Shown here: in pieces, positions 1-10,839 of the stretch
Layout of the letters: each line of letters starts with the position of its first letter
How positions within the stretch are numbered: position 1 is the stretch's first letter
From: Euphorbia lathyris
Taxonomy: Eukaryota; Streptophyta; Magnoliopsida; Malpighiales; Euphorbiaceae
DNA: 64,000 nt
NCBI RefSeq assembly: GCF_963576675.1
Contig: NC_088911.1
Location: 58,799,756-58,863,755 of the forward strand
Reading direction: 5' to 3'
Translations under genes and position numbers: made by a program
Notes under the pieces: generated by a model
Database searches by the model: none
What the model saw: the letters and a program-made list of their open reading frames with translations, nothing else
Told to the model about the DNA's origin: nothing

Positions 1-1316
1 ATATTGCTAGGTGTAATCGTTTCGATTGTTAACTCTAACTAAAATTTAGATTTTCAGCTTTTATATGAACTCAACTGTTAAGTTTAATTAAAGTTGGATT
101 AATTTTTCAAATTCAAAACCTGGTGAAATGCACTAATTTTTTGGATTTATCCAACTGATATGGATTTTATTTTTTATTTTTATGCATTTTGGTACTAATA
201 GATATAAAGTTTCATACAATAGTGGTTCATTGAAGTTTGAGACATATTGAAGAAAATAATTAAAGAAGTATTGAAACATTATACTTACAATGAAGTTTAT
301 TTCAATTATAAATTATGTTACGTCATTATTATTCCTTTCTGATTTTTTTAGTCATAGATTCTATATTATTATTATTAAAACAAGAAGTTAGGTTTTTTTG
401 TCCAATACTCTAGACAAAGAGATTGTAAGCTTCCAATTATTCTTGAAGAATTTGGATTATGCTAGATATAAACTCAAAATGAAAGTAAATAAAAATAAAT
501 TTTGACGCTTAAAATCCGAAAATGTACATTAATTATGGGATATTGAGACGATTACTTCTGTAACACATGCATATACAATTATTAACCATTATATTATAGT
601 TTAAACAAAATTGTTAGTATTTCAAGAGTTTTGAACAGATAAACAGATGAACATGAAACATGATCATATGACAAGTTGTTGAAAAATATTAATTGAAAAT
701 ATTATTATTTAAATATCTTCAATTTCTAAAAATGTTGAGCATAATGACTCTTATTAATATAATTAATTTCACATATTAATTATAAACTTTTTTTTTGTAT
801 TGAGTGGTTATAATTGCAATTTAATTCTATTTGACTAAAATAAATTTATGGACTTAATACTTTTTAAGAAAAAATAAATTTTTTAATTAATGGGAAAAAA
901 CATTTCCACTCTCTTTATATGTCATTCTCTCTTATTTTAGAAAAAAAAAATGAGACAAAAATAATTCTCTCATAATTTTCTTATTTGTCCCTTCATTTTT
1001 GTTTTCTATTCTTTTGTATGTTTCGTGTTCTTGCTTTTGAAATTTAAGAATATATAATTGTTAGAAAATATTAATGAAGTCAAAGAAGTGATATCTGCGA
1101 GCGTGACTGATATTGCATACAATCAAAGAATGAAGAACAAATTGATTGAATGTCTTGATGGGATATTATGAGATGAAAATAGGGGAACTCATCACCTTAA
1201 GCTGATTCAATTGGATATATTGGGTTATTGTAGCCTAATGAATAATTGAATTCGAATACTTTGGTGATCATGAAATTCCATCAAGCAAAATGATTATCAT
1301 CAATATGAATTTGTGT
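1..1316. other. AT-rich intergenic DNA, no gene seen
   Basis: Very AT-rich sequence with short homopolymer runs and no open frame with protein-like composition on either strand. No terminal repeats or target duplications were found that would define an element. It ends at the target duplication of the solo LTR that follows. Confidence 0.6.
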
Positions 1317-1321
1317 ATACT

Positions 1322-3124
1322 TGATGTGCGTTTTACATATACGTGCATGTGAAGGCAAGTGTACCGTAGTCGTGTAGCAGGTAATAAAGTGAAAGTAGAG
1401 TATCGTTCCCACGAGGATGGTGATTATAAATACTAATCTTTTTGCTTACTATTTATTATTTAAACAATCAAAAGGTAGAGTTTGTTGGACAACCAAACTA
1501 AGACTTATGCAAGAAATGAAATGAAAATTATACAAATTAAGTGAGGGATTACTTATATTGAAAGAAACTAAGGCTTCTAGCTTCACTTAACCTATTTGCT
1601 TCGTAATAACACCTAACCCCTTTTAAGTTGTTTTATCATTTTTAAGATGACGATTTTTCTTATTAACTAATAGATTCTCGAGATTGGCTCTAAACTCTCG
1701 ATTAATTACTTTCCCTTGGTCCGGCTCAAGTAATTAATCTAGAGAAGCATTAAGTTTTATTAATCTAAACCTTTTTAACCTACTTTACATTGGTCCGGCT
1801 AAAGTGATTACTTAAGATTCAAGAAAAACCGCTCGAATAATTAGTTCTAAACTTTCGATTAATTACTTTCCCTTGGTCCGGCTCAAGTAATTAATCCAAA
1901 GAAGCACTAAGTTTTCTTAGTTCCAAACCTTCGATTTACTACTTTCCTTTGGTCTGGCTCAAGTAATAAATCTAAGATTTGTAATAAGATTCATGAAAAA
2001 CCTTGGAAAACCAATAAGCCACACTAAATGGTAATTAGGTCCAACTTATGAATTTCGATTAATCAATTTAATCATGGTCAATATAAACGATTAATTATAT
2101 TCAAGTAGGAATTGAGTCCATCACCTACAAGCATTAATAATCATAAGTTAGTTCTAAAAAAGGATAAACATAGCTTAAATAGGTTAAACGTAATTACCAC
2201 ATAATTAAGGTTAAGATCCGCTTTTATCCTTAGTTAAGGGGGTTTTAGCCCATAATTAGATTAAAACACACCTTAGAAAGATAGATAATGGAGTTCATAA
2301 TAATAAAAGAGATTGAAGTTTAGAAGAAACCGTAATGATGATTGTCGAACGAACTTCTTCGGTAACTTAAAACTTACTTTTATTGGATGGAATTTTGCAC
2401 AAACAACAACTTGAACATAATAACAACAAATACAACTGATCTTTGAAGAGAAAAATCAGCAAAGGGAGGAATTAAGCTTAAGCTCGGTGTGTCTTCAAAT
2501 GGCTCCCAAGGCCTCCTTTTATAGTAAAATGGCACACATAATTCCAAAGACCAAGTCTACTTATGGCCTCCCACTCCTTAATCTTATGAATTCAGCCTTT
2601 AAGAGAGGATGGTGGAAGACTTTGACAATTTAGGAGTTGAAATGTGTAAAGGTGGGAAAGGAAGCTTCAACATGTTCATCAACTTTGGATAATTTTATGG
2701 GCCTGATACACTTCAAATTTGGAGATGATTATTATTATTCATTTGTACATCTTTCTCTTAGCTTTCCAACGCATTTTGAATCGCCTCAATCCGAGTCCAT
2801 ATGAGGGAGATAAGTTGAAAATACGAAAATGTGTCAAATCTGTCATAGTGTGAACAATTGGACTTTTATCTTGCAGCACCCATCCGCGACGAGATGCACG
2901 ATGGGTGTCACTAAAACTCCTTTTTTATGGTCCCCTTTACTTCCGAGTTCCCACCTTAAGCGCCGACTTGGTTATTTGTGCCAAAAACCTTGCGAAAGTG
3001 CCTAGAAAACACACAAAGTGGCTTAGATACATAAAATGAAGAAAATAAACAAAAACCATTATTAAAATGGTACAAAATAACTAATCATTAAATACTAAAA
3101 ATGCTATAAATTACGACGATAACA
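1322..3124 (-). mobile_element. Solo LTR of a Ty3-gypsy-type element
   Basis: The 1803-bp unit begins TG and ends CA and is flanked by a perfect 5-bp duplication ATACT (1317-1321 and 3125-3129). That is the signature of an LTR left after recombination between the two ends of an element. About 40-110 bp inside its left end it has a motif (GTACCGTAGTCG, then AGCAGGTAATAAA, then ATCGTTCCCACGAGGAT). The same kind of motif occurs near the left end of LTRs A and B further on, so I infer minus orientation with this end as U5. No coding sequence is present. A four-copy repeat of about 78 bp lies inside. Confidence 0.85.
1676..1985. repeat. Four degenerate ~78-bp tandem repeats inside the solo LTR
   Basis: The core TTGGTCCGGCT (TTGGTCTGGCT in the last copy) recurs at 1716, 1790, 1873 and 1949, each followed by a variant of CAAGTAATTAATC. 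Spacings are 74, 83 and 76 bp. The copies have diverged, so the array is older than a recent slippage event. Confidence 0.75.
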
Positions 3125-3129
3125 ATACT

Positions 3130-3513
3130 CTTATGAATTTTTGTGTGTATTTAATTGAAGTTTTTTTAAGGAAAATGCTAAATGTATATATGTAACATAT
3201 TGAATTGATAAAGCCTCTTCATGTGCAACATTAGAAACATATTGATTGTAGTAATTTATAGCATAATAATTTGATATTGTTTCCATTTCAACATAAATGT
3301 AATTCTTTTATATCGTAGATATAATGTTAAATTTTAATTGTAGTTTAATTTAATTTTTGGTTTTTTTATTGTATTGTAATACATTTCTTAATTAATCTTA
3401 TTTTTTTATTATTATTATTTTAAAGAATTTCAGTTAGAAAAAAATATGAAAAAGTATATATTAAAATTACTAAAAAGTACAAATCATTAACTTTTATAAA
3501 AAAAATCATACTT
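3130..3513. other. AT-rich stretch, no feature seen
   Basis: This lies between the solo LTR and the truncated 5' end of the LINE. It is nearly all A and T, with no open frame or terminal repeat that I can support. Confidence 0.5.
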
Positions 3514-4336
3514 TCTTAGTCGTTGGTTGCTTCACCTCGTGGACACTGTGCGACTTGCTCTGATGCAATATACTTCTGCAAAGGTCTTTCCGACTCATTT
3601 ATTTTATGCTGACGACATTCTTCTCTTCTGTAGGGCCTCTTCGGGTAATCTAGCTGTTATTAAGGGCGTATTTGAGCTGTATGGATTTATCTCAGGTCAG
3701 TGTGTTAGTTGGAACAAATCTGAACTTTTTTCTGGGCTCCTTTGTTTCTTCTGGACGTGGCAATCATCTTGCTGATATTATTGGTATTCATCAAGGGTCT
3801 GTTCCATTTCGCTATCTTGGAGTCCCTTTGTTTTTTGGATTGCCAAAGACACGACATCTGACTAGTTTGATGGACAGGGTGCTTGCTCACTTTGCTAAAT
3901 GGAAAGGGCATTGTTTGTCTATGGCTGGGAGAGTGGCTCTGGTAAATTCTATAATTACTGGTAGCTTCATTCACTCTTTTATCATTTATAAGTGGCCCTC
4001 TGCGCTGCTTACATGTATGACTAGGCATATGGGGAATTTTATTTGGTCTGGGTCCATTAATTGCAAGAAACTTGTCACTGTCCCTTGAAAATTTTGTTGT
4101 CAAAACTTCAAGGATGGAGGTCTTGGAATCAAGAATCTGTATATTCTAAACAAGGCACTAACTGGGAAGATGGCTTGGGGCCTTCTTCAGGAAAAGTCTC
4201 TACACTTTAACTTACTTAGAACTCGTTTTCTCAATAGAGCGGGATAGTCACGACATTATATCATGAATTCTTCTATTTGGGGCTCGATAAAATCCATTTA
4301 TTCTTGATATCACGTTGATTTCTTTACACCGGATAA
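3514..4336 (+). pseudogene. LINE (L1-type) reverse transcriptase, segment 1, 5'-truncated
   Basis: Translation gives the second half of a plant non-LTR reverse transcriptase. The catalytic FYADD box lies at about 3600-3616, followed by the downstream RT blocks (YLGVPL near 3825, LSMAGRVALVNS near 3910-3950, FIWSG near 4040). The N-terminal endonuclease and first RT blocks are absent, as in most LINE copies truncated at the 5' end. The frame shifts near 3730. It then meets three in-frame stops, TGA 4086-4088, TAG 4245-4247 and TGA 4305-4307; at the first two the family would have Trp. The frame continues exactly at 14303 after the nested insertions are removed. Confidence 0.88.
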
Positions 4337-4677
4337 TGTCCCTGTGAGGTGCCGTTGTCCTCGGCCGGGGGCACTCTGATGCCTAAGTTAGTAATTTTCG
4401 GAGTGAGAATAATCTGTAATCACAAAGGAAAGCTAGAATAATGTGTACCTTTTGACACCTTATCACGTGGGTATTTATATAGGATTAAGTGATAACCGTA
4501 ATGGCTCTCTTTTAATGCCTTTATTGAATTGTAATGCCCTTTTAATGCAACTTAACTCTGATCTTTACCCCCAGGCTATTATTGTCTTTAAGGAATCATT
4601 AATGCTTATCAATGATGGTGACTCCACCGCTTAACAGCTTAGTTTCATGTCTTAGCGGATCAAGTAAGGGCGTACCT

Positions 4678-6358
4678 TGATGCACCCTCACCTAACTCGA
4701 GATGAGAACTCACTAAGGGATAAGTGTACCCCGTCGTTATCAAGTAATAAATTTCTGGTTTAAGTCCAGGTTATCGTCCACAGGATTTATTTCTGCAAGT
4801 ACCGAGCTACTCGATCTCGGATGTTATCTAGGCTTAGGGGGTTTTGAGTTGGTTTGTTTAAACTAATCTACTCCTAGGTTGAATTATACTAATCCTAGCT
4901 AAGTTATCTAATTCTAACTAAGTTATCTAATTCTAACTAAGTTATTCTACGCCTAACTAAGTTACTCTACCCCTAATTGATCTTTCATTAATGAAACTAT
5001 TCGAAGGAACATGGTATGAACGATAATAATAAAGATAGATTATCAAGTCTATTGAATAAAAACCTAATCTGAGTCACTTGTATTCAAGGAGATTAACCCT
5101 ACTTACCCTCCTGAGGTTCCTAGCGCGTGATTCCCTAAGGCCGAAACTAGGTCTAAGGCTCAGTAAATTGGCGCTTAATCAACTAAGAGGTCGTCAATCT
5201 CCTAGGCTCTGACTAGGTCAGATTCATCTCGCAATATGTGCCTACTAGATTTTGGGGCTTTTGAATGAGTTAAACCAATTGAATAAAGCGTAAGACAAAG
5301 ATTAGACGAATAATCATAGAACAAAACAAGAGCTAAATTATTATTAAAGGCGAAGATAATTGTCACAAGATACAATAAGTCAAGTTCGGCAACTGTATCA
5401 AAGAGTACAAACATGGAAAGATAAAAGGAGATACAAAAATCCCTTTCAGGGAACCTGTTTACTCTGCAGCCGGCGACTTGATCTTAAGGACGGACCTTGA
5501 TAATTCCTCGAGAAAAAGCTTTGAAGGAGCTTCAATGGAGGTTGAGGAAGATGGAGAAGATGGAGAGGAATTACAAGGGGAAAGCTAAAATAATTTACAA
5601 AAACGAAAGATATCCAATTTACAATGGAAAAATCCTATTTATAGACGCGTCTCGGGCTTCGTTTTGACCTATTTTCGTGTCCTTGTTGGTGTAGGAAGAC
5701 GTGGGGCCGAACGTGGCTTCGTGGAGGCGGAATTGGTCTTTTTGACCAATTCCCGCAGGGCTGCTCGCTGAGCAGGGAAGGCTGCTCGCGCCGAGGAGCC
5801 CCCTGCTCGCCGAGCAGGCGCCTGGTGGCCTGCTCGCCGAGCAGGCCTCTGGCGCCCTGCTCGGCGAGCAGGCCACCAGGGGCCTGCTCGGCGAGTAGGC
5901 CTCCAGGGGCCTGCTCGGCGAGCAGAAATGGCCCGTGGGGCCCTGCTCACCGAGCGTTTTCGCCCGAAGCGTGCTCGATTCATGCCGAGTGACTTCTATG
6001 CCCTTTTTCGTCCGAACTTACACCTGCACACGCATAAAAACTCCATAAAACATTAGTCCAAAAGCCAAATTGATCCGTCAATCGCCTATTTTGAGCAAAC
6101 GCTTCGTTTGGTGCGACTTTTGACGGACCAATTAGCTTCAAAAGATAACGGAATTCTACTATGCATGCTATTTCGGTCGTATTTGCCTAAATTGATCATA
6201 AAACGAGCCTAAACGATGAAAAGTAAATAGAACGTTTCCAATTCCTAACTAACTCACACAAAAGCATTTAAATGCGAGAATTGCTCGCTTATTAACCAAA
6301 TAACTCTAAAACCCGTCCTAACACCGTACCCAAAGATAGGGGTTTTTTACTCCTATCA
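4678..6358 (-). repeat. 3' LTR of element A
   Basis: The 1681-bp LTR matches 12531-14132 closely; the main difference is the length of the GC-rich array at 5756-5960. In element orientation the order is U3 with the GC array, a TATA box (TATAAATAGG, plus positions 5634-5643), then the transcribed R/U5 part. A 70-codon open frame on the sense strand (5202-5414) lies about 220 bp past the TATA box and also occurs in two other copies. The left end carries the conserved U5 motif CCCCGTCGTTATCAAGTAAT at about 4730-4750. Confidence 0.92.
5756..5960. repeat. GC-rich palindromic minisatellite in the U3 of LTR A (long version)
   Basis: An irregular array of near-perfect palindromes is built on CTGCTCGCCGAGCAGG and CTGCTCGGCGAGCAGG, separated by short spacers such as CCTCCAGGGGC. 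It is far richer in G+C than the DNA around it. It starts about 110 bp upstream of the LTR TATA box in element orientation. The matching array in the other LTR of this element (13613-13735) is about 80 bp shorter, so it has changed length since insertion. Confidence 0.9.
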
Positions 6359-7881
6359 AACCTCCTCGCACTTAAAACTTTACTTGTCCCCAAGTAAACT
6401 AAAAACTAAACCCACCATCACAAGCAAGCTAGAAAACCTCCCGATTTGACTAGGTGCTTGACACAACTTCGAGCATCTGTAATTACATGCATTCGGAAAT
6501 ACAAAGTAGAGACACGATATCCAAAAGCCGCATTTCAATTATCATGGGTCATAGTTTTAAGCAAATGGACACATGTTCAATTAAACGAGTTTAAGGGGAT
6601 CGCTAAGTAAAACACCTCACCATAGGTAGTTCACTCATTCACACAATTTTGGTGGCTAAAGTGTTTACTCTCGGCTTATGTTCTTGCTTAGGATTACGTT
6701 GATTTTGCAGGTTCATCCGAGTTCCTCTACTATGCTATATGACTCCGATGATATCAAAAACAGCCTCTAATTGAGGTTGTAATGTGGTTAGAGGGTTAAA
6801 GGTACAACAAGGGTTAAAAGTTCTAGCGCTACAAAAACAAAGTTAAAATGGCTTTAGCAAGTACGAAGTGACTGAGCTTTTTATTCATCCCTTATTTTTT
6901 TCTTTTGGGATGTTTTCTTGAGACGTTTTTGATTTTTAGGAACTGGGGAATGAAGTTTTTCCCTTTTGTTCGTCTCTTTTCTTTTTCTCTTTTTTTTTCT
7001 CTCTTTTTTTTTTTTTTTTTTTTGAGATAGTGATGCTCATTCACTTCTTAGCCTTTTGGCTTGCTACTGTAATGCCATAAACAAAGATAGAGTGCTAGAA
7101 GAAAACAAAGGTTAAATAGCGAACCAAGTTGTGGTTTGCAAAAACAGGTTAGAACGAAAGAAAAATCTACAACTACAAAAATGTCGGCTCAAAGGGGCTT
7201 CCTAGAGTGGATGAAAAAGAAAAAAAAATAAGGTAAAGAAAAAGGGTTAATTCTAATGAGGCTGATTCATCGTTTATCATCTCAAATCATTACATGTAGG
7301 TTCAACACAGTATTAGGTGCAAAATCTGTAATCTTCCACAAGTCAAAGCATTCACACAAAAATGTCAAGAAAAAGAGCTTTTTGATGTTCGCTCTTAGGC
7401 TCAAATTCAGCTCACAGTTCTTTGGGTTTCAATTTTGTGTTTACTAGTTTTCCCCAAACTCAAGTTTAATATTACATGCCTTCAATTCTTAAGTTATCTA
7501 CCTAAGTAATGATTTTAGCATTTCTTCAAAAGTAGGGTCTAAATGCAACTGTAGCTCATGCTTTTACAGATACAAGAGTTGTGTCCTACGCCTAAACTAG
7601 TTGTCATGCAATTTTAGATTCGGTTCTCAGCCCTCAAAGACAAATAACGAAGTTTAGATTCGAAGGAAGTTCACGGTTTTAGGTCCTAAACATGCAAAAA
7701 CATAAACAAAACCTAAAAACGCTAAACTAAACTAGACACGACGCAACAAAAATTTAAAATTTATACAATTTTTGTAAGTTTGTCTACCCCCTCCTCCTCA
7801 CACTAAAACATGCAATAAGTTCCAACATTGCATCACAAATCATGAAGTACGAGTGTAAAGAGTTAGGGTGGAGAAGACAAC
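6359..7881 (-). other. 3' non-coding region of element A
   Basis: This lies between the integrase stop and the 3' LTR. It holds a long pyrimidine run on the plus strand (6961-7023; poly-purine in the element sense) and the purine-rich tract next to the LTR (GAGGAGGTTT in the element sense, about 6359-6368), which should prime plus-strand synthesis. Short open frames such as 7256-7447 have no protein character. A closely related version of this region is kept in element B (16140-17690). Confidence 0.75.
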
Positions 7882-10839
7882 TTACTGATCGGCCGCCCAT
7901 TCTGTGCTTGTCTGTAGGCGCAGAACTTGTACGTCCGAATCGTTCTTGCCAAGATAAAGCTTTAGGCGGTGCCCATTTACCTTTTGGGTGGCTCCATCCC
8001 TCCCTTTGATTTCAACCATTCCGGAGGGGTGTGCGTTGATGACCGAGAATGGTCCGTGCCATCTACTTTTGAGTTTGCCTGGGAAGAATCTCAGTCGGGA
8101 GTTGTATAGTAGTACTTGATCACCTATTTCAAAGGTTTTCTTTTGTACTTTCCTATCATGCACCTTTTTGGTTCGTTCTTTGTATAGCTTGGCATTTTCG
8201 TAAGAGTTGTACCGGAGTTCATCCAGTTTGTGCAGCTGAGTTAGCCGTAGTTCACCTGAAAGTTTTGGGTCAAAATTCAAATATTTTAGCGCCCAATAAG
8301 CCTTATGCTCTAGTTCAACCGGTAAGTGACAAGATTTTCCGAAAACTAAACGATAGGGGGACATTCCTATTGGAGTCTTGAAAGCTGTCCGATATGCCCA
8401 AAGAGCATCATCCAGCTTAAGGCTCCAGTCTTTTCTAGCATTCCCTACTGTTTTTTCAAGAATATGTTTCAACTCTCTATTTGACACCTCTACCTGGCCA
8501 CTCGTCTGAGGGTGGTAGGGTGTTGCGAACCTATGAGCTACGCCATACTTTTGGAGCAACATGTCAAATTGCCTATTGCAAAAATGGGATCCCCCATCAC
8601 TGATGATGGTCCAGGGTGTCCCGAATCTGGTGAAAATATTCTTTCTCAGAAATCTCATCACTACTAGAGCATCATTTGTGGGTAGAGCTTCTGCTTCTAC
8701 CCATTTGGAAACATAATCAACCGCCACAAGAATGTATTGGTTGTTGTGTGACATGGGGAAGGGTCCCATGAAATCTATGCCCCAAACATCAAATAGCTCA
8801 CACACGAGTATACCTTGTTGAAGCATCTCATTTCTCCTAGAGATATTCCCCACTCTCTGACATGCATCACAATATTTAATATAGCTATTAACATCTTTAT
8901 GCATTTGTGGCCACCAAAACCCACTTTGGAGGATTTTTGCCACTGTCCTATCTGGCCCGAAGTGGCCACCTGGTTCCCTAGAATGACACATATTAATCAC
9001 TGAATCTACCTCATCTTCAGGTATACATCTCCTAATTATGCCATCAGTGCAGAATCGAAATAAATATGGTTCTTCCCAAAAATATTGCTTGTTTTCAAAC
9101 ATAAACTTACGTTTTTTGCTTTCATCTAAATCAGGGGGAAGAATGTTACCGACTTTGTAGTTCGCGATGTCTGCAAACCAGGGGAGAGATCGTACCGAAT
9201 ACAATGTTTCGTCCAGAAATACCTCCTTGATTACCTCGTGCTCTAAGGTTTGTTGATCTGACGCTAACCGGGATAGGTGGTCTGCTATTACGTTTTCCAC
9301 TCCTTTTTTGTCTCTGATCTCGATGTCAAACTCTTGGAGTAGTAAGATCCAACGGATCAGCCTAGGTTTTGCATCCTGCTTGCTCATCAGATATCTCAAG
9401 GCTGCATGGTCAGTAAAAACAATTACCTTAGATAGTACCAAATAGGACCTAAATTTGTCAAAGGCAAAGACTACGGCTAGCAATTCCTTTTCAGTTATTG
9501 AATAATTTTGTTGTGCATCGTTCAAGGTTTTGCTAGCATAGAAGATTGGGCGAAAAAGTTTATCCACCCTCTGCCCAAGACAGGCTCCTACGGCCAGATC
9601 ACTGGCATCGCACATTAACTCAAAGGGAAGGGACCAATCCGGGCTTACCATAATAGGTGCTTCGATTAATTTCTTTTTCAGTAGTTTGAATGCAGACATA
9701 CATTCTTCATTGAAATTAAAATCAGCATCTTTTAGTAATAATTGAGTGAGGGGTTTAGTGATTTTTGAAAAGTCTTTTATGAAACGTCTATAAAACCCCG
9801 CATGTCCTAAAAAGCTCCTAACCAATTTTACATTGGTAGGAGGTGGCAGTTTCTCAATTACCTCAATTTTTTCCGGATCGACCTCGATCCCTTTTCCCGA
9901 CACCTTGTGTCCTAACACTATACAATTTTGGACCATGAACTGGCACTTTTCCCAATTAAGTGCCAAGTTCTTGTCTTCACAACGTTCTAAGACTCGGTCC
10001 AAGTTTTCAAGACATTGGTCGAAAGTAGGTCCTACAATATTAAAATCATCCATGAAAATTTCTAGGAACTCCTCGACCATGTCAGAAAACATAGTCATCA
10101 TACAACGTTGGAATGTGGCAGGGGCATTACACAATCCGAAAGGCATCCGCCTATATGCGAAAGTCCCATAGGGGCAAGTGAATGTGGTTTTCTCTTGATC
10201 TAAAGGGTCCACAGGAATTTGCATATAGCCGGATAGCCCATCTAAAGTACAGAAAAATTCGTGCCCTGCTAATCGTTCCAACATTTAATCAATAAACGGT
10301 AAGGGAAAGTGGTCTTTATGGGTGGTCTCGTTTAATTTCCTATAATCTATGCATACACGCCAACCCATAACCTTTCTAGTTGGGATTAATTCCCCTTTTT
10401 CATTTTCCATTACCGTTGTTCCCCCTTTTTTAGGCACGCATTGAACCGGGCTTACCCATTGGCTATCAGAAATCGGAAAGATGATACCTGCGTCGAGGAG
10501 TTTTATAACCTCGACTTTTACCACCTCTTTCATGTTAGGGTTGAGCCGTCGTTGAGGTTGGGCATATGGCTTGATCTTTTCCTCAAGGAAAATTCTATGC
10601 GTGCAGATTTTGGGGTCGATGCCTTTGATGTCGTGGATCGACCATCCAAAGGCTCCTTTATGTTCCATCAGCACCTCCACCAATTTTTCTTCCTGTTCAA
10701 CTGTCAACAAAGAAGAAATAATAACGGGTAAATCTGTGGGAGGTTGAAGAAAAACATATTTCAGATTATTGGGTAAGGGCTTAAGCTCCAATTTTGGAGG
10801 TTCCTCTAACGAGGTTTTGGGTTTAGGTTTGATCTCTCA
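7882..10839 (-). pseudogene. Element A pol: reverse transcriptase, RNase H, integrase
   Basis: This is Ty3-gypsy pol, which copies element RNA to DNA and inserts it. The frame from 10839 to 7882 is open except for TAA at 10285-10287, inside a motif that normally reads FIDQMLERLAG, so a CAA codon probably became TAA. Numbering from the Met at 10284, the RT active site FMDD is at 77-80 and the RNase H domain runs about 215-340 (catalytic MCDASD near 224-229). The integrase zinc finger is His/His/Cys/Cys near 434-475, and the DDE core is Asp504, Asp563 and Glu599 (35-residue spacing). The remaining C-terminal part fits the usual gypsy length. The catalytic residues look intact, so inactivation comes from the stop and the upstream gag damage. 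RT part 1 (10285-10791) carries the conserved K-P-L-P start and the R-V-C-I-D-Y-R-K-L-N motif. Confidence 0.93.

Noticed and set aside
3495..3513. AAAATCAT before the LINE, matching AAAATCAT at about 40399-40406, as a LINE target duplication
   Set aside because: Only eight AT-rich bases, no poly(A) tail at the second site, and the Sirevirus right border is itself rearranged.
3705..4103. 132-codon minus-strand ORF opposite the LINE
   Set aside because: Antisense of the well-supported RT frame; no homology.
5756..5960. CRISPR-like repeat-spacer pattern
   Set aside because: Unit length and spacing are irregular, the spacers are not unique, and the host is a plant nuclear LTR.
5619..5983. Ala/Arg/Gly/Pro-rich open frames over the GC arrays (also 13523-13915, 15445-15786, 17706-18021, 19858-20250, 28114-28568)
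   Set aside because: Open in several phases on both strands because the array lacks AT-rich stop codons. They have no start context or homology, and the arrays change length between paired LTRs.
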